From the NCBI RefSeq assembly GCF_018143015.1, contig NC_054757.1, forward strand, positions 22,025,785 through 22,089,784: a stretch of DNA of 64,000 bases. Reading direction: 5' to 3'. Below, piece by piece: positions 42,000-54,800 of this stretch; the stretch's first letter is position 1; each line of letters starts with the position of its first letter. A model generated the notes under the pieces. The model did no database searches. It was not told the DNA's origin and saw nothing but the letters and a program-made list of their open reading frames with translations. This DNA comes from Lytechinus variegatus. Taxonomy: Eukaryota > Echinodermata > Echinoidea > Temnopleuroida > Toxopneustidae. The position numbers were made by a program, and so were the translations under genes.

Positions 42000-44900
42000 A
42001 ATCATCATAATGCAGAACATTACGTACAATTTTCCTTTTACCTGTGGATTTTCTTTTTGAAACGGTTTGCATTTTTTACCACATATAGGACACACACGAT
42101 ACAATGCATGAATTTCATTTAAGATAATAACTTTTTTATTTATTTCATACAACTTTATACAATGCAAATCTCTGGCTAGGCTAAATTGACCATTGCACAC
42201 TGTAACACAGAAACCGATCCCTGTAAACAACTTGTTTTCTCCTAAAATATAAATAAATATGTTATTTTTCCTTTACGATTACACCATTCAACACAAATGT
42301 ATTTTTTTTCTGTCTAATTATCACAACATGTAAAAACAATGCATATACATCTACATGTACTAAATTATGTAATCATAATAAAAAAAGAGGAAAGCAAATT
42401 TTGAACTATACCAGTAGATAAATATAAGATGTAACTATTAATGCGTACAACGTAATTGGTGAATGGAAATATGTTTTCACATTTAACAAAATAACCAAGC
42501 AATTTCAAACTATGAATTTATGTTAGCAATTTGTGACACATGAACAGAATCAATGCAGTATGTATGTACTACAATTAATGTTATTGTAGTAATTCAACAA
42601 AGGAGCCCATGCGTTGGAACTAATAAAAATACCTAAAAATGTCACAGGAATACTTTTTTTCTCATCGTGGGTCAGCAAATCTGAAATTCCAAATCATGTC
42701 TGACAGCACAACTTTAAATGAGCACAACTATCATTTCATGTCTAAATTTACAGGGACTCCATTATCACATTGCATCATCGAAATTCAAAATGCTTTATGA
42801 AGAGAAAGTCTTTCACTTCAGCAAATAAACACCAAAACACACCACAAAAATAAGGAAGTCAACTATATATTCACTATATTGCTACATGAATGGCATCACA
42901 TAATAATGGTCAATTAGTCATATCAATTAGTCATATTTACCCTACAGTGCAAGTATACAAGGTGGTCTTCTAACTTGTAAACCATTACTTAAACTTAAAC
43001 ATGTTAGCGTTACCACTTACAATGTACATGTGCAAAAAAGGTTTCACATAGTGGGGGGGGGGGGTAGTGGCTTTGCTGTCTATAATAACACATTAAAACA
43101 AGGTTTTTGCTTCCTAGTATGCTTAAGTTTCAAATGTGTTGTTATTAATTTAGTATTGTGTAGATGATTTGTTTGGATTGTTGCCCGGGGTGAGAGGGAA
43201 AATGATTTTTTATAAAATAGGTTTGATATGTAGTTCATAAAAAATTATTTTGGGAGATGGTGGCCTGTGAATTATGTACCTACTGGACAATGTCCCTTGA
43301 ACTGTAGGTGAACGGCCATGCCCAGTCAGATGACTTTTTGGGATTGTTGCCAGGGGTGGTAGGGGGAGGGATTTTAAAGATAGTTTTAGTACATATGTTA
43401 CAAATATTTAAGTACTAGCATTTCTGACCATTGTCAATTACCCTTGATAATACAGTTGGCATAAAACAAGTTTAATCAACTAAAAAAAATGATCAAATGA
43501 TAATCAACATCCATTATCAATGTTATTTCATTGTATCTTGGGGAACCATTAAAACAAAACATAAAAATATCAGAGAAACTTAACATCATCAGCCAATAAG
43601 CAGGTGACACAAAATTAACAAGCCGGATCAAATGCGCAAATTGGAATACAATTAATATGGCTATTTTACTACATAAAAGTGGTGATTTCATTGAAAGGAT
43701 TGAAATAAAAAACGATTTAGTGCTAACCAATCATTTCCTGATCAACAAGACCTACTCACAAAGAATGCTAGAATGAAATTAGTTGTATGAGGAAGCAGGC
43801 ACTGCACAAAATTACTAATGGTTACTCTGCCATCATATTGCCATGGTTACAAGGCTCAATAACCAATTAAAATCAAGGATCTTATGTAAATTAGTATTGG
43901 GAAAATACCATCAGTTGTTAGATATAAGTTACATGCAACCAATCCAGGACCCTTAAGATACTAAAACCCTAACATTTATGTCAGCCATTATTCACTCTTT
44001 GAAAATTTTCAGAAGTTAAATGGTGACCTTGCTTGACTGTATGAGAAACACTGCACATTTACATGGTACAAATCCCTTGCTAGCCTCCACAGCATACAGA
44101 GTGATTTTACACAAAGAGATTGGATGCACTAAAAATATTCACATTGTTCCCGAGTTATTGGAGCAATGTGAACTGACCCCCAAAATATAAACTATTTTAT
44201 CAGATAAAGAAAAGAATTAGCATCAATCAAAACACCAGGACAGATATTTATTCCACAAAGTAATGTGATAAAATTGGTGGACATGTGAGAGGGAATTAAT
44301 CTCATAATGGCAAAGAGATACAGTTAAACCTGCTTCAGTAACCATCTGTATGGAAAGACTACCTGTTTGAATGTATATATCACAATATTTCACAAGTATT
44401 CCCCATTGAAACATGTGTTATTAAGGAACTTGACCGTACATGTATAGAAAACTTGTTCATAAATAACTACTATACTCTTGTTTCCCTAGGATAGCCTTTG
44501 CAGACCAGATTCACCTCACACATTATTTAAGTGTTCAAGTAAATCAATCTCAAGTTAATGGACATCAAATTCTTAAATGAATTCAGGATGATCACAGGCA
44601 ATATATAAAAAATAAAATGGTGTAAATGTAGAATATTGAATCATATCAACAACTGTGTGTCTTGTATTAATATAACTGCATAACACAAATTAATTCTATC
44701 CAGTAAAATTATTATACATTCCTCTGCCAAGTCAGGTGTAAATGAAGAGGTAAATAAAAAAATCATATGCCAATGGATTATAAAGACGCTTTCATAAAGA
44801 AATGGAGATATTGGAAAGTGAAATGTAGACGACCGTCTAGAGCATTTAAAGCTCTCAGTTTGCTGAAATTCAATACTCATATCACAACTTTATTACAGTG

Positions 44901-46984
44901 CTATAATAAACATCTGAAATTTTTCTCATGGGGGGAAAACATTCAAATGTCATGATGCTTGAAAAAATGAGAAATCACTTAAAATAAATTCTCTTGATCT
45001 TAATATACACACATCCCTTATTGATAATAGAATTTTGTTAGTACACAATACATTCTATACAGCTCTTTTACAGTATGAAAGATTAAAGTAGAATCATAGA
45101 ATATGAATTCAATTTCTTTGTGGCTTTAGGTAAAACCACGAGAAAACAACCACTGCTAGAGATCTTGGCATACTTGTATGTATATGGCATACTTGTAAGT
45201 ATCTTGGCATACTTGGGACTCTGTCTTTGTAATGTGAAACAGTGGGAAGGGTAAGATATACTTACAATTACAGATATTCTGACAAGAGGAACAAATTATT
45301 TGTGATAGGGGTGGGGTCACAATATCTCCAAATTTGCAGAGGCCAACAAGGAGGGGTGATTATTTTGGGGGTCTCCATTCATGAGGCTTTAAAAATACAT
45401 GTTAACTTTCACATGATCAAGATTGGACTTATCAGAAGTGGTACTGGATATCCACAGTAACCTCACCCCCTCCCCCCCCCATCTCCTCTTCATCAGTCTA
45501 TCAAAGGAATGGATTATACATTCTACTCACATGAACAGCAATATAGAAATTACATGCTGAAAAGTGTTAACCTCTACTATGTCTTTAAAAAATAGATAAT
45601 ACTGGCCCAACTTTGCTTAATATATACATACTCCTTCCTTTCATATGATACAAATGTTAAAAAGATTTTTAAAAATTACCCTTCAAATGAGGACATGCAA
45701 AATTGCTGGGTCTCGGGAGGGAATGCAAGATGATCATTTGCATTCATGAAATATTAGTAACAAAGTGAAATTTTTGAATGATGAATCGATTATACTACAA
45801 CAATTAGTAATATCAGTTGAAGAATGCCAACCAGCAATCAATTGATTTCTGTTATTAAGAAAATTCATTGCAAAGAGTTGTGAGGGTGTTTCACAAAGAT
45901 TTAAACATGACTTAAGTCGCACTTAAATTCCCACGCATATCTGAAATGCAACATGTAATCTAATTGACCAATATGCAGTTGTGCGCATCCTCTTTGCACG
46001 ATCTGACCAATGTGTTAATGCTTTTTTATACCGCACGTAACTAGGCATTTAAGTGATACTCTTAAGTCATACTTAAATTTTTGTGAAACACCCCCCCGTT
46101 GATTGGGGGATGCAAAATTGACTACAATATGCAGTTACTTGGTTAGTGCTTGTTGGTAGCAGAGGATGAGAAAATACATTGCTTTCAGTAAGAAATTTGG
46201 AGTCTGGTACAAAACTTTTGTCGTCATTAATTATCACTCACAACTTTACTAAAGTGGACATGGTTTATCCATAGGTACAAACGGATTTGGCAATATTACT
46301 ACATGTATCATTGAGTTAGCATGTACAAAAATAGAAATGAAAAAATATGTGTGAGAACTCTAAAACTTATAAGAAATTCTTTGCTACAACTAAAAAAAGA
46401 TTTATAAAGAAAATTCAAAATTAAACAAAAGTTTGCCATTATTTTTAGGTTTACCTAGGAATTAGATCAAAATAATTAAGAGTCATAAGAATAACAATGC
46501 AACATATTTTCTTAAATTCACACAAACACTTGAATATCGTTTTCAAGATGAGTTTAACTTTGTACATAAATATTTCTGCGATAGATAAACATATGACGCC
46601 AGCATCACACCATGTTTTTTCTCTACTAATTTTTCACAAAGACAACATCTATAGGAGTTTCTTTCTTCCATTACCAGTTAAAAGGACATGTACATCAATG
46701 TTTCAAACTTTTGACAACTTTTACCCATTCTCAAGCACTTCTAACTGTGACTTTTCCAAGTGATATTTTGGTGGAGGACAAATTAGTAGTGCATAAGAAA
46801 ATCATACAAAAAATATGCTTATTATCTATAAGATTTGACCATGTGAATACCAAAAACAGTGAATTTTTAAAAGAAAAGTTTTGCAGCACATATTAGCTTT
46901 TCTTCCGCAATTGATAAAGCCTTTTTTATAATCTAATAAGCCAATTTATTTGATAGGACCAAAATATGTTCATCTTATCTTACA
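42000..46984 (-). other. Repeat-poor AT-rich stretch: possible 3' UTR of the CDP-DAG synthase gene
   Basis: There is no coding exon on either strand, and unusually few palindromic MITEs compared with the rest of the window. Minus-strand AATAAA signals occur, for example at 42135-42144. The low repeat load next to the stop at 50296 would fit a long 3' UTR, but MITEs at 46985-47228, 49054-49211 and 49473-49631 lie in between, so this is a guess. A palindrome lies at 45888-46105. Confidence 0.3.
45888..46105. mobile_element. Palindromic MITE ('gggtgtttcacaaa' type)
   Basis: 'gggtgtttcacaaagattta' at the left mirrors 'aaatttttgtgaaacaccc' at the right. 'gacttaagtcgcacttaaa' mirrors 'tttaagtgatactcttaagtc'. 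It is single copy in the window. Confidence 0.8.
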
Positions 46985-47228
46985 TTGGGTGATTTCAAGT
47001 TTAGTGTTGACCTTTTGGTATTGGTGTAAGGTCGATTTTTACAAGATTATAACGCCAAACATAAAATGAAGATGGTCCTGAAAAGTCACTCACTAGTTGT
47101 TGAGATGTCAATAATGTGATCTGGATCAGCTTGACAAACTCTAAATACGTTTTGGAGCTAGGGGAAGCAATCCAAATTTCAACACTAACACTAACACCAA
47201 GGCCAACACCGGACTTGAAATCACCCAT
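46985..47228. mobile_element. Palindromic MITE ('cattgggtgatttcaag' family, copy 2)
   Basis: 'attgggtgatttcaagttta' and 'ggacttgaaatcacccat' ends, with the same interior as 25628-25869 ('gttgagatgtcaataatgtgatctgg'). Confidence 0.88.
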
Positions 47229-49053
47229 TTAGTCAACACAATAATTCTTCTCACATCACAAGACCCTATAACATCAATATAAAACAGTGCAAACAATAAA
47301 TAAATCTTATCCTATGTATACATATTCATTCATGTTATAAACCATTCCTACTACAGCAAGTATGCATCAAATATTTCACTAATCACCAAACTCCATATTT
47401 TTCAATAGATCATAATTCTAGATTCTTAAAAACTAAATAATCATGATTCAATCCCTGTGACGATTTTCCGTAAAACTTGAAATCTTTCATACCCGTGCAA
47501 AGTTTAAAGATCAAAGAATTTTTTTTCAGGAACAGTTGAACTTTGAAAGAATGTACAAGAAAGCTTTACTGACTCCTGTTCTTTAATGTGTAAGTTAAAG
47601 CTTACTTGGTAAAAAAAGAGGAATTCTAAGAATTCATGGCATTATTTTGGTGATATGAATTTCTTTCAAAACTATTAGTATCTAAATTTCCTTAATGAAT
47701 TCTCCATATCAAATCAAATCAATTTACAATCCTTAAAAACCGACACACACTAAATATGTGATTCATTGCAATCTGATTTTCAGAGAAATTTTAACATTTG
47801 ATATGAACATTAAAATCAATAAAATTTAAGCAATCAGAGGTAAGAATAGAAGTAGGACTAGTGAAATTGAATTTCAGTCAAGTTCAACCCTCCCTGTAGA
47901 AAATTCTATTCCAAAGTGCAATGACGTTGTCAGCTGTGACTTGAAGCCAATTGGGACTTTACCACGACAACAGGGCTTGCTGCAAAGCAAAATTATTATT
48001 TTACTTTCACTAACATTATGCCAAACTTTAAGTACAACCTGTAAAGTAATTTTTCTTCTTGGAACTTTCATATTTCATGCAATATGCAATTTATCAAGAA
48101 ATCGCATCGTATCAGATCGCATAGTGTGTGCTTGTGCTTAAATACATGTAATCCACCATTTTACATTCTCCTAGTGAAATGCATGCACATAAATCAGATA
48201 TTCTTTACCAATTTCATTAATACTACAAATTACTAATAGTTGTACACTTGTAATATACATCACAAAGAACAACATAAAGACAATATTGTCTTTCCAATAT
48301 TCACATGCAAATATAAAAATCTTTGGGCTCTATTGTTCAGCATTTTTCCTATTAGGTCCCCAGTTTCTACTATCAACTCTTTCAGCAAATTCTGCATTAC
48401 TTAGTGTTCTTACATTCCAATTCTTTTTTCTTTGGTAGCATGTACAAACCATATGGAATGTAACTTTTGATACCAAAACTTGTTGAAATGGTGCAATTTC
48501 CAGAGATGCAATGCTACTTCATGGGCCCATCCTTATCAGTGCAAACAGATTGATTTGAATTAACTATTGAAGAATATCTTATTGAATTTTTCTTTGATTA
48601 TGATTTATGTTGTTTTGGGTTTATTCATATGTAGGTAAAATGTGATCAATATTTCTGCCCTAAAAATTCATCACATTTTCCATGAGATCCCATGATATTC
48701 TGTGTTCTTCCAGGAATTGATTTTTGACAGATAACTTTGAGTTTGTTTCTGTATTGCAGATAACTGGGGACTTTCATCACTAGTCTACTAGCATCATAGT
48801 ACATTAAATATTCCACATCCCAGATGAGGTATAAGTGGTGACGGTGATTAAAAAAAAATGATTTCTAAGAAAACATGAATGCTTGCAACCAAGCAACCAG
48901 AGGACTAAGTTCCTCTCTGAGGGACCTGGTAATGAGGATTAATGCCTTACCAGAGGGCTTTCGCACACCAAGTAGAAATCAAACCCGGATCACCAGAACA
49001 CAAAACACCCCCCCTTTTTACAGATTGAGCTATTGTCCTTGAAATGGGGACCT
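47229..49053. other. Gene-free stretch, no coding signal
   Basis: AT-rich. A decayed inverse SINE body lies at 48895-49005 ('aatgccttaccagagg', 'gaaatcaaacccgg'). Confidence 0.5.
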
Positions 49054-49211
49054 GGGGAGCGTTTCATCAATATTTTCATCCGACAAGTTGTCAGATCTGA
49101 CATCTTTCCTTCATTCTGATTGGCTGAGAGGCACTGTTCCTATGGTAACTGTCGGATAAAATGGGACTTGTCGGATAAAACGTCTGACAGGTCCTTTCAT
49201 GAACGCCCCCC
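49054..49211. mobile_element. Palindromic MITE ('ggggagcgtttcat' family, copy 4)
   Basis: 'ggggagcgtttcatcaatat' to 'tttcatgaacgcccccc'. It is flanked by 'ggacc' on both sides (before the leading T and after the trailing T), a possible 5-bp target duplication. Confidence 0.88.
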
Positions 49212-49352
49212 TGGACCCTGTTATATAAAGCTAAGTAATTGATTGCAGGGCCAGTTTCTACGATTGGTAACATTGACTATTGTGTACAATCAATAATAGA
49301 AACAAGCCCCACAATCAAACACTGAGCTTTATGATGAAGGGACCTGGTTAAT
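49211..49352. mobile_element. Palindromic MITE ('acaaaggttagcaat' family, copy 4)
   Basis: 'ggaccctgttatataaagct' mirrors 'agctttatgatgaagggacc', with inner 'ggccagtttctacgattg' against 'caataatagaaacaagcccc'. It directly abuts copy 4 of the previous family. Confidence 0.75.
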
Positions 49353-49472
49353 ATGCAAGACTTCTGTACTAAAGCCAGGATAAAGTTAATACACCCTTGT
49401 GGGATGCTGAGAGACTTCTGATAGAGGGAGAGGCTGGCGCTATGTCAGTAATTAGAGTTTTAAAGGAGAACT

Positions 49473-49631
49473 GGGGAGCGTTTCATCAATATTTTCATCC
49501 AACAAGTTGTCAGATCTGACATCTTTCCATGATTTTGATTGGCTGAGAGGCACCGTTCCTATGGTAACTGTCGGATAAAATGGGACTTGTCAGATAAAAC
49601 GTCCGACAAGTCCTTTCATGAAATGCCCCCC
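49473..49631. mobile_element. Palindromic MITE ('ggggagcgtttcat' family, copy 5)
   Basis: Complete 159-bp copy, 'ggggagcgtttcatcaatat' to 'cctttcatgaaatgcccccc', bracketed by 'gaac' repeats (gagaact / agaaca). Confidence 0.88.
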
Positions 49632-50295
49632 AGAACATCATGCTCTTAGTACACAGTGATTTTCTTGTCAGAGATTCATGAGTATTAGGACAGTGTTGGA
49701 GCATATACACTTTCTTAAATCAATCAGAAAAATACTGTAAAGTTTTATTTAAAAAAATTGATGGCCATTCTAATAATTTGTGACATCAATATTTTCTCTA
49801 GCAAAATCACCAATTAGGCCTTGAACACCGCCCTCTTTGGCAAGCCATGATGAGCTGTTTTTATCTCATTAGAAGATATCTCCAACCAACACAATGCACA
49901 AAAAATCAACCTTCTGACAAAGATTTCCTCCATTCCCCTATTTCTCAGGATAAACTGTGCTACAATGCTGTCATTGTCTACCTTTCCTTTAAATGTGTAC
50001 GGGAACATTGACATGACAGTGGTATCACTATACCACAAAAGAGTTGATTGCAAAGCTGAAGTATTGGGGTTATATTATAGTACACAGGATTATGCACATT
50101 TTGTTAGGTAGTGAGCAGTGCAGCTAGAAATTCTTTTTGTGCAATACACAGACAATATACCAATAGTCACTCAAATATCAACCTCACTCTGATCTGTCCT
50201 CCCTGTACCTACTGACAGCCATGTCGCCGATATACACACTCCCTCCACCACTGACTAGGGAGACCTCTGTTGTCTCGTCATGGAGAGTTGGGGAT

Positions 50296-50413
50296 TCAAG
50301 CCTCTATCGCTCCCGTTTTGATGAGATTTTCTTTCAGCTGGTTGAAAACGTAGAGTTGTTGCTCCTGGGAGAGGTTTAGGATTTGTTGCGCTAGCTTCGT
50401 TGGGTTAGCAGTT
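50296..50413 (-). CDS. CDS1/CDS2: CDP-DAG synthase terminal exon (residues 343-381)
   Basis: The acceptor is TTTTTTTCAG. It completes Lys343 and encodes [20 protein letters not shown] and [18 protein letters not shown], then TGA. It matches the PNPSKLIQQFL..QQLHIFN.L cytosolic tail of vertebrate CDS2 and is shorter by a few C-terminal residues. Confidence 0.95.
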
Positions 50414-51846
50414 CTGAAAAAAAAATAATTAGGAAGAGTCAAATAGGAGAATTGTTGGTAACCTCGCCAAGAGGAGGACCGCCCTAGCATAAGCATTACT
50501 GACATTGAAACACTCATAACTTTCTTATAATTCATTCATTTTTCCAGAGCTACCAACCTGAACAAGAACATATCAGTATTTTTAATGCTGAAAATCAGAA
50601 TTCTGGTGAGGAAATCAGTATTTTCAAAGAGATACCACAGGATAACACATAAACTGAAACTTTGGACATCTGTATTTTGCATGAAACCATCAGTATTCTT
50701 CTCATTTTTTCAGTACTAAATATGAAAAAATCTGTACTACTTGGCAGTTCTGTTTTGATCAAACTTTCATTGACCTGCTCTCTGATTATCCTGTTTCATA
50801 CAATTAAATTAATTTGAAGGATTACATTCTCCTTTGCTAGCACATAGAGTAAGAAGACAAACACGTACTTGAGGAAAGTTTGGATGTATACATAGAGGAA
50901 TGAAGCCATTAGGAACTGACAGTCAAACCGGTCCATGATACCACCATGGCCAGGAAATACATCACCAAAATCCTGCACAGGAGAAATCAAACAAATAATC
51001 AGATAATAAGATACACTCATTGGTGTCAGATCTTGCAGCGCATGTGCATGACTTTGAACACCAATATCACAGTATTCTGTAAATCCCTTCCTAGAATTAT
51101 TCAACAGGGCAATTCCATAGAGCATGTTTGTCCGACCCCCTACATTTGGGACTTTCCTAAAATGTTGTCCTATTTTTTTTTCATTCATATGAAATGTTGT
51201 AAAATTTTCCAATTATTGTTAGAGTGAAATAAGAACGGATGAAATTGGGGTGTGGATGTACAAAAAGATTGGTTACATCAAGGAATTACCCTAAAATGAA
51301 TTTCATTGGGTATACTTACAACCTTTTGGCCTATATTCTCAAGAGAAGTTTCATATAGACCACAGTACAAAACCATGGACTATGCAGATTTCTGGTATAA
51401 TAATAAAACGTATTTTTGCCCAATGCGCATATTTGTAATTGGATTTTTCTCAGTGTACGCAATGAAATAAGCACAATTATGTATAAAAAATTTGCATAGT
51501 CTATGGTTTTGTACCATGGGACAATTGAAACCTCTTAGGAATACAGGCGAATGTTCTATAAAGCTGTTCGAAATTCATGAGCGACTGTAAGAACAACTGG
51601 TAAACCTTTCTTACGCACTAAATCATCAACAATTACCACAAGAAAGGATCACCAGTAATTCTGAAAGTAGCTCTTAACCTGTGAACGGCTCTACGAACGG
51701 CTCCCAGACTTGTAAGTTTCATTTGAAGCTGAGGACTTGCTTTCTTAAAAAGGTATCATAAACTTTGTTTTGCAGACTCGTGAGTGTTTTGCACTGTTTG
51801 TTATAACACAATAATAATTAATAATAATAATAATTAATAATAATAG

Positions 51847-51880
<34 letters not shown>

Positions 51881-54800
51881 AATAATTATAATGATAATGA
51901 AAATGATAATAATAATAATAATAATAATAATAGAAGTAGTAAAGGTATATTTACCCAGGGAAGCTACTTCAGTTCTGAAAACTGTTCTCACAGCGGGCCC
52001 TGCTATTATTATTACCCAGGCTTTAGCTGGGCTGCCTAGGCGCTCAAAGCATTCAAGGAATTTCTTCCTACCGGGTACCCATTCACCTTACCTGGGTTGA
52101 GTGCAGTACAGTGTGGATAAATTTCTTGCTGAAGGAAATTACGCCATGGCTGGGATTCGAACCCACGACCCTCTGTTTCAAAGTCAGAAGACTAATCCAC
52201 TGGGCCACAATGCTCCATGTGTTCACATGTATATTACACTTGGATGGTGAGCGGTAAATAGAAAGTTATACATGTACACTACCTTGATTTTGAAAGCTCT
52301 CTTGAACCCACTGGCAAAGAAACCTCCGAACGGACTGACTAGGGATGCGAAGAGAGCGATGACAAGAGCATGGATCTGAGCTGGCATCAGGTTTAAGGTT
52401 TCCCAGTTCAAACCAACCTACACAAAGACATAGAGGGGAAAATGTTAAGAAACAATACATGTGCTTCATAATACATGCATATCAGTTTCCCCCTTATTGT
52501 GACGTCACTCACATGCATTAATCCTCAGAAATTTGTCAATGAAAGTGTACTCGACACCATGAATAAATTATCTAATTTCTCTTTTAAAGTTATTACAAAC
52601 CACATCTAAACGCCAGTTTCTCCAGGATCTCACTTATAGTTCTATTGATTAATCCTTATTCTTCCCTATGCTTGGGACTCAGTGTTCAGTTTGATAAAAT
52701 ATCTTTATCTTTTCCAATTCTCTTTCTCTCTCTGACAGTCTTTGCTATATATTTTGTACATGTAAATCTTAGGAGACCCACAGGCCTCTCTTAATAATGA
52801 ACATTAAAAAGAATTTTCATATAAAACCACAGAATAAATCTAATACAGAACACACTTTATTTCATATCATCCATATAATAACTTTTTTAGTGCATATACG
52901 TTAAAAATTCATTCTAGGAATGAACTGCAATAATCACATGCATTTAGGGTGATTTACCAAAACTTCAAATAGGCTATGAACGCTTATTTCTTCACCACCT
53001 GGTGGGTGTTTCATAAAGCTGTTTGTAAGTTAAGAGCGACTTTAAGAACGACTGGTGATCATTTCTTGTGGAGAATTGTATATTCATTTGCGATAGTTAA
53101 GCGCGTAAGAAAGGTTCACCAGTCGTTCTTAAAGTCGCTCTTAACTTACAACCAGCTTTATGAAATGGCCCCCTGGTGGGTGTTTCATAAAGCTGTTCGT
53201 AAGATAAGAACGACTTTAAGAATGACTGGTGAACCTTTCTTGTGGTATATGGTATACACCATTGGCGATGGTTTAGCGCGTAAGAAAGATTCACCAGTCA
53301 CTCTTAATTTACGAACAGCTTTATGAAATGGCCCCCTGGCCTCCCTTAACTCTTTGCCCACTTTGCTCAACTAGAGTCACATACAGCAGGCTGCCAACTT
53401 TGGCTCAAGTCACATTTCATTCACAATACACACGGAGTGTATGAAGTCTATCATCCATGCACATATACACAATAGTGATGTGTACATTGCATTGTACTGT
53501 GTAAACACAAAGGCCTGAATTCACAAAGGTGGCTTTGGTTGAGTCCATGGTTTATGCAGATTTCCTGTATAAATTACGCTTAATTTAGAGCGTATCGGGC
53601 GCGTGTTTTAAACATGTCCAATGCTGATGCGCGCTTTTGTCACAGTGCGCCAAATTGACACCTGTTGCCGTGGTTATTCGCGCTATTTTATTCATGAGTC
53701 CACTGTTTTGAATTAATGAGTCCACTCTTCAAACAGTGGACTCATGAATAAAATAGTGTATATAACCATGGTAACAGGTGTCAATTTGGCGCACTGTGAC
53801 AAAAGCGTGCATCAGCATTGGACATGTTTTATACACGCGCCCGATATGCGCTAAATTAAGCGTAATTTATACAGGAAATCTGCATAAACCATGGACTAAA
53901 CCATGGGTTTTGAAAACCACCTTTGTGAATTCGGGCCAAAGCTTTCCTTTACAATAAACCAATCAAAGGCTATTGTGAGCTGAATAATACCTTAGTCACA
54001 TTTGCTCTACAGTGGCCGTACGGTGAGTCAAAAACAGCCGTTTTATTCATTTTTAGACAAACCACCTACATATAGCTCTACATAAAATGTAAAAACTGCT
54101 GTTTTCGACTCGCCGTAAGGCCGCCGTAGAGCAAACGTGACCAAGGTATTAGCACAGTCCATGCAAATCCCCTCTTAAGGTTGCACCTTGTAATTACAGG
54201 AGTAATTCTGTCCATGGCGGGCAAAGAGTTAAACAAAGATTTTCTCTTCAAAGTGGGGAGCAGGTTTAGCATAGAATAACATTTTGTTTACTTACAAATC
54301 CCAAGAGAGTCTGCACGAATCCAGGTAGGATGTATTCTCTGACTTGATACGTTGAACTCGGCTCGCACTCCATGACAAACACCATACTCTCTTCATCATA
54401 CTACAATGATAATAATAATAATGATAATGATGATGATAATAATAGTATATTAGGTATTTATATAGCCCCATCTATCAGGAAATAATCTATTCCAAGGCAC
54501 ATTATGTATTATCATTATTACCCCGGCTTTAGCTTGAGCTGCCTTTCAAGGAATTAATCCTGTTTGGTACCCATTCACCCCACCTGGGTGATGTTTCATA
54601 GAGCTGTTCGTAAAGTTACGCACAACTGAAACCTGTTCTTTGGTGCTAAATCAGTTACATAGGGGGACCATTTAGCACAAGAAATGGTCATCAGTCATGC
54701 GTAAAGTCATTCGTAACTTGCAAACAGCTTAATGAAAAGGGCCCCTGGGTTAAGTGCAGCACAATGTGGGTAAATTTCTTGCTGAAGGAATAAACAAATT

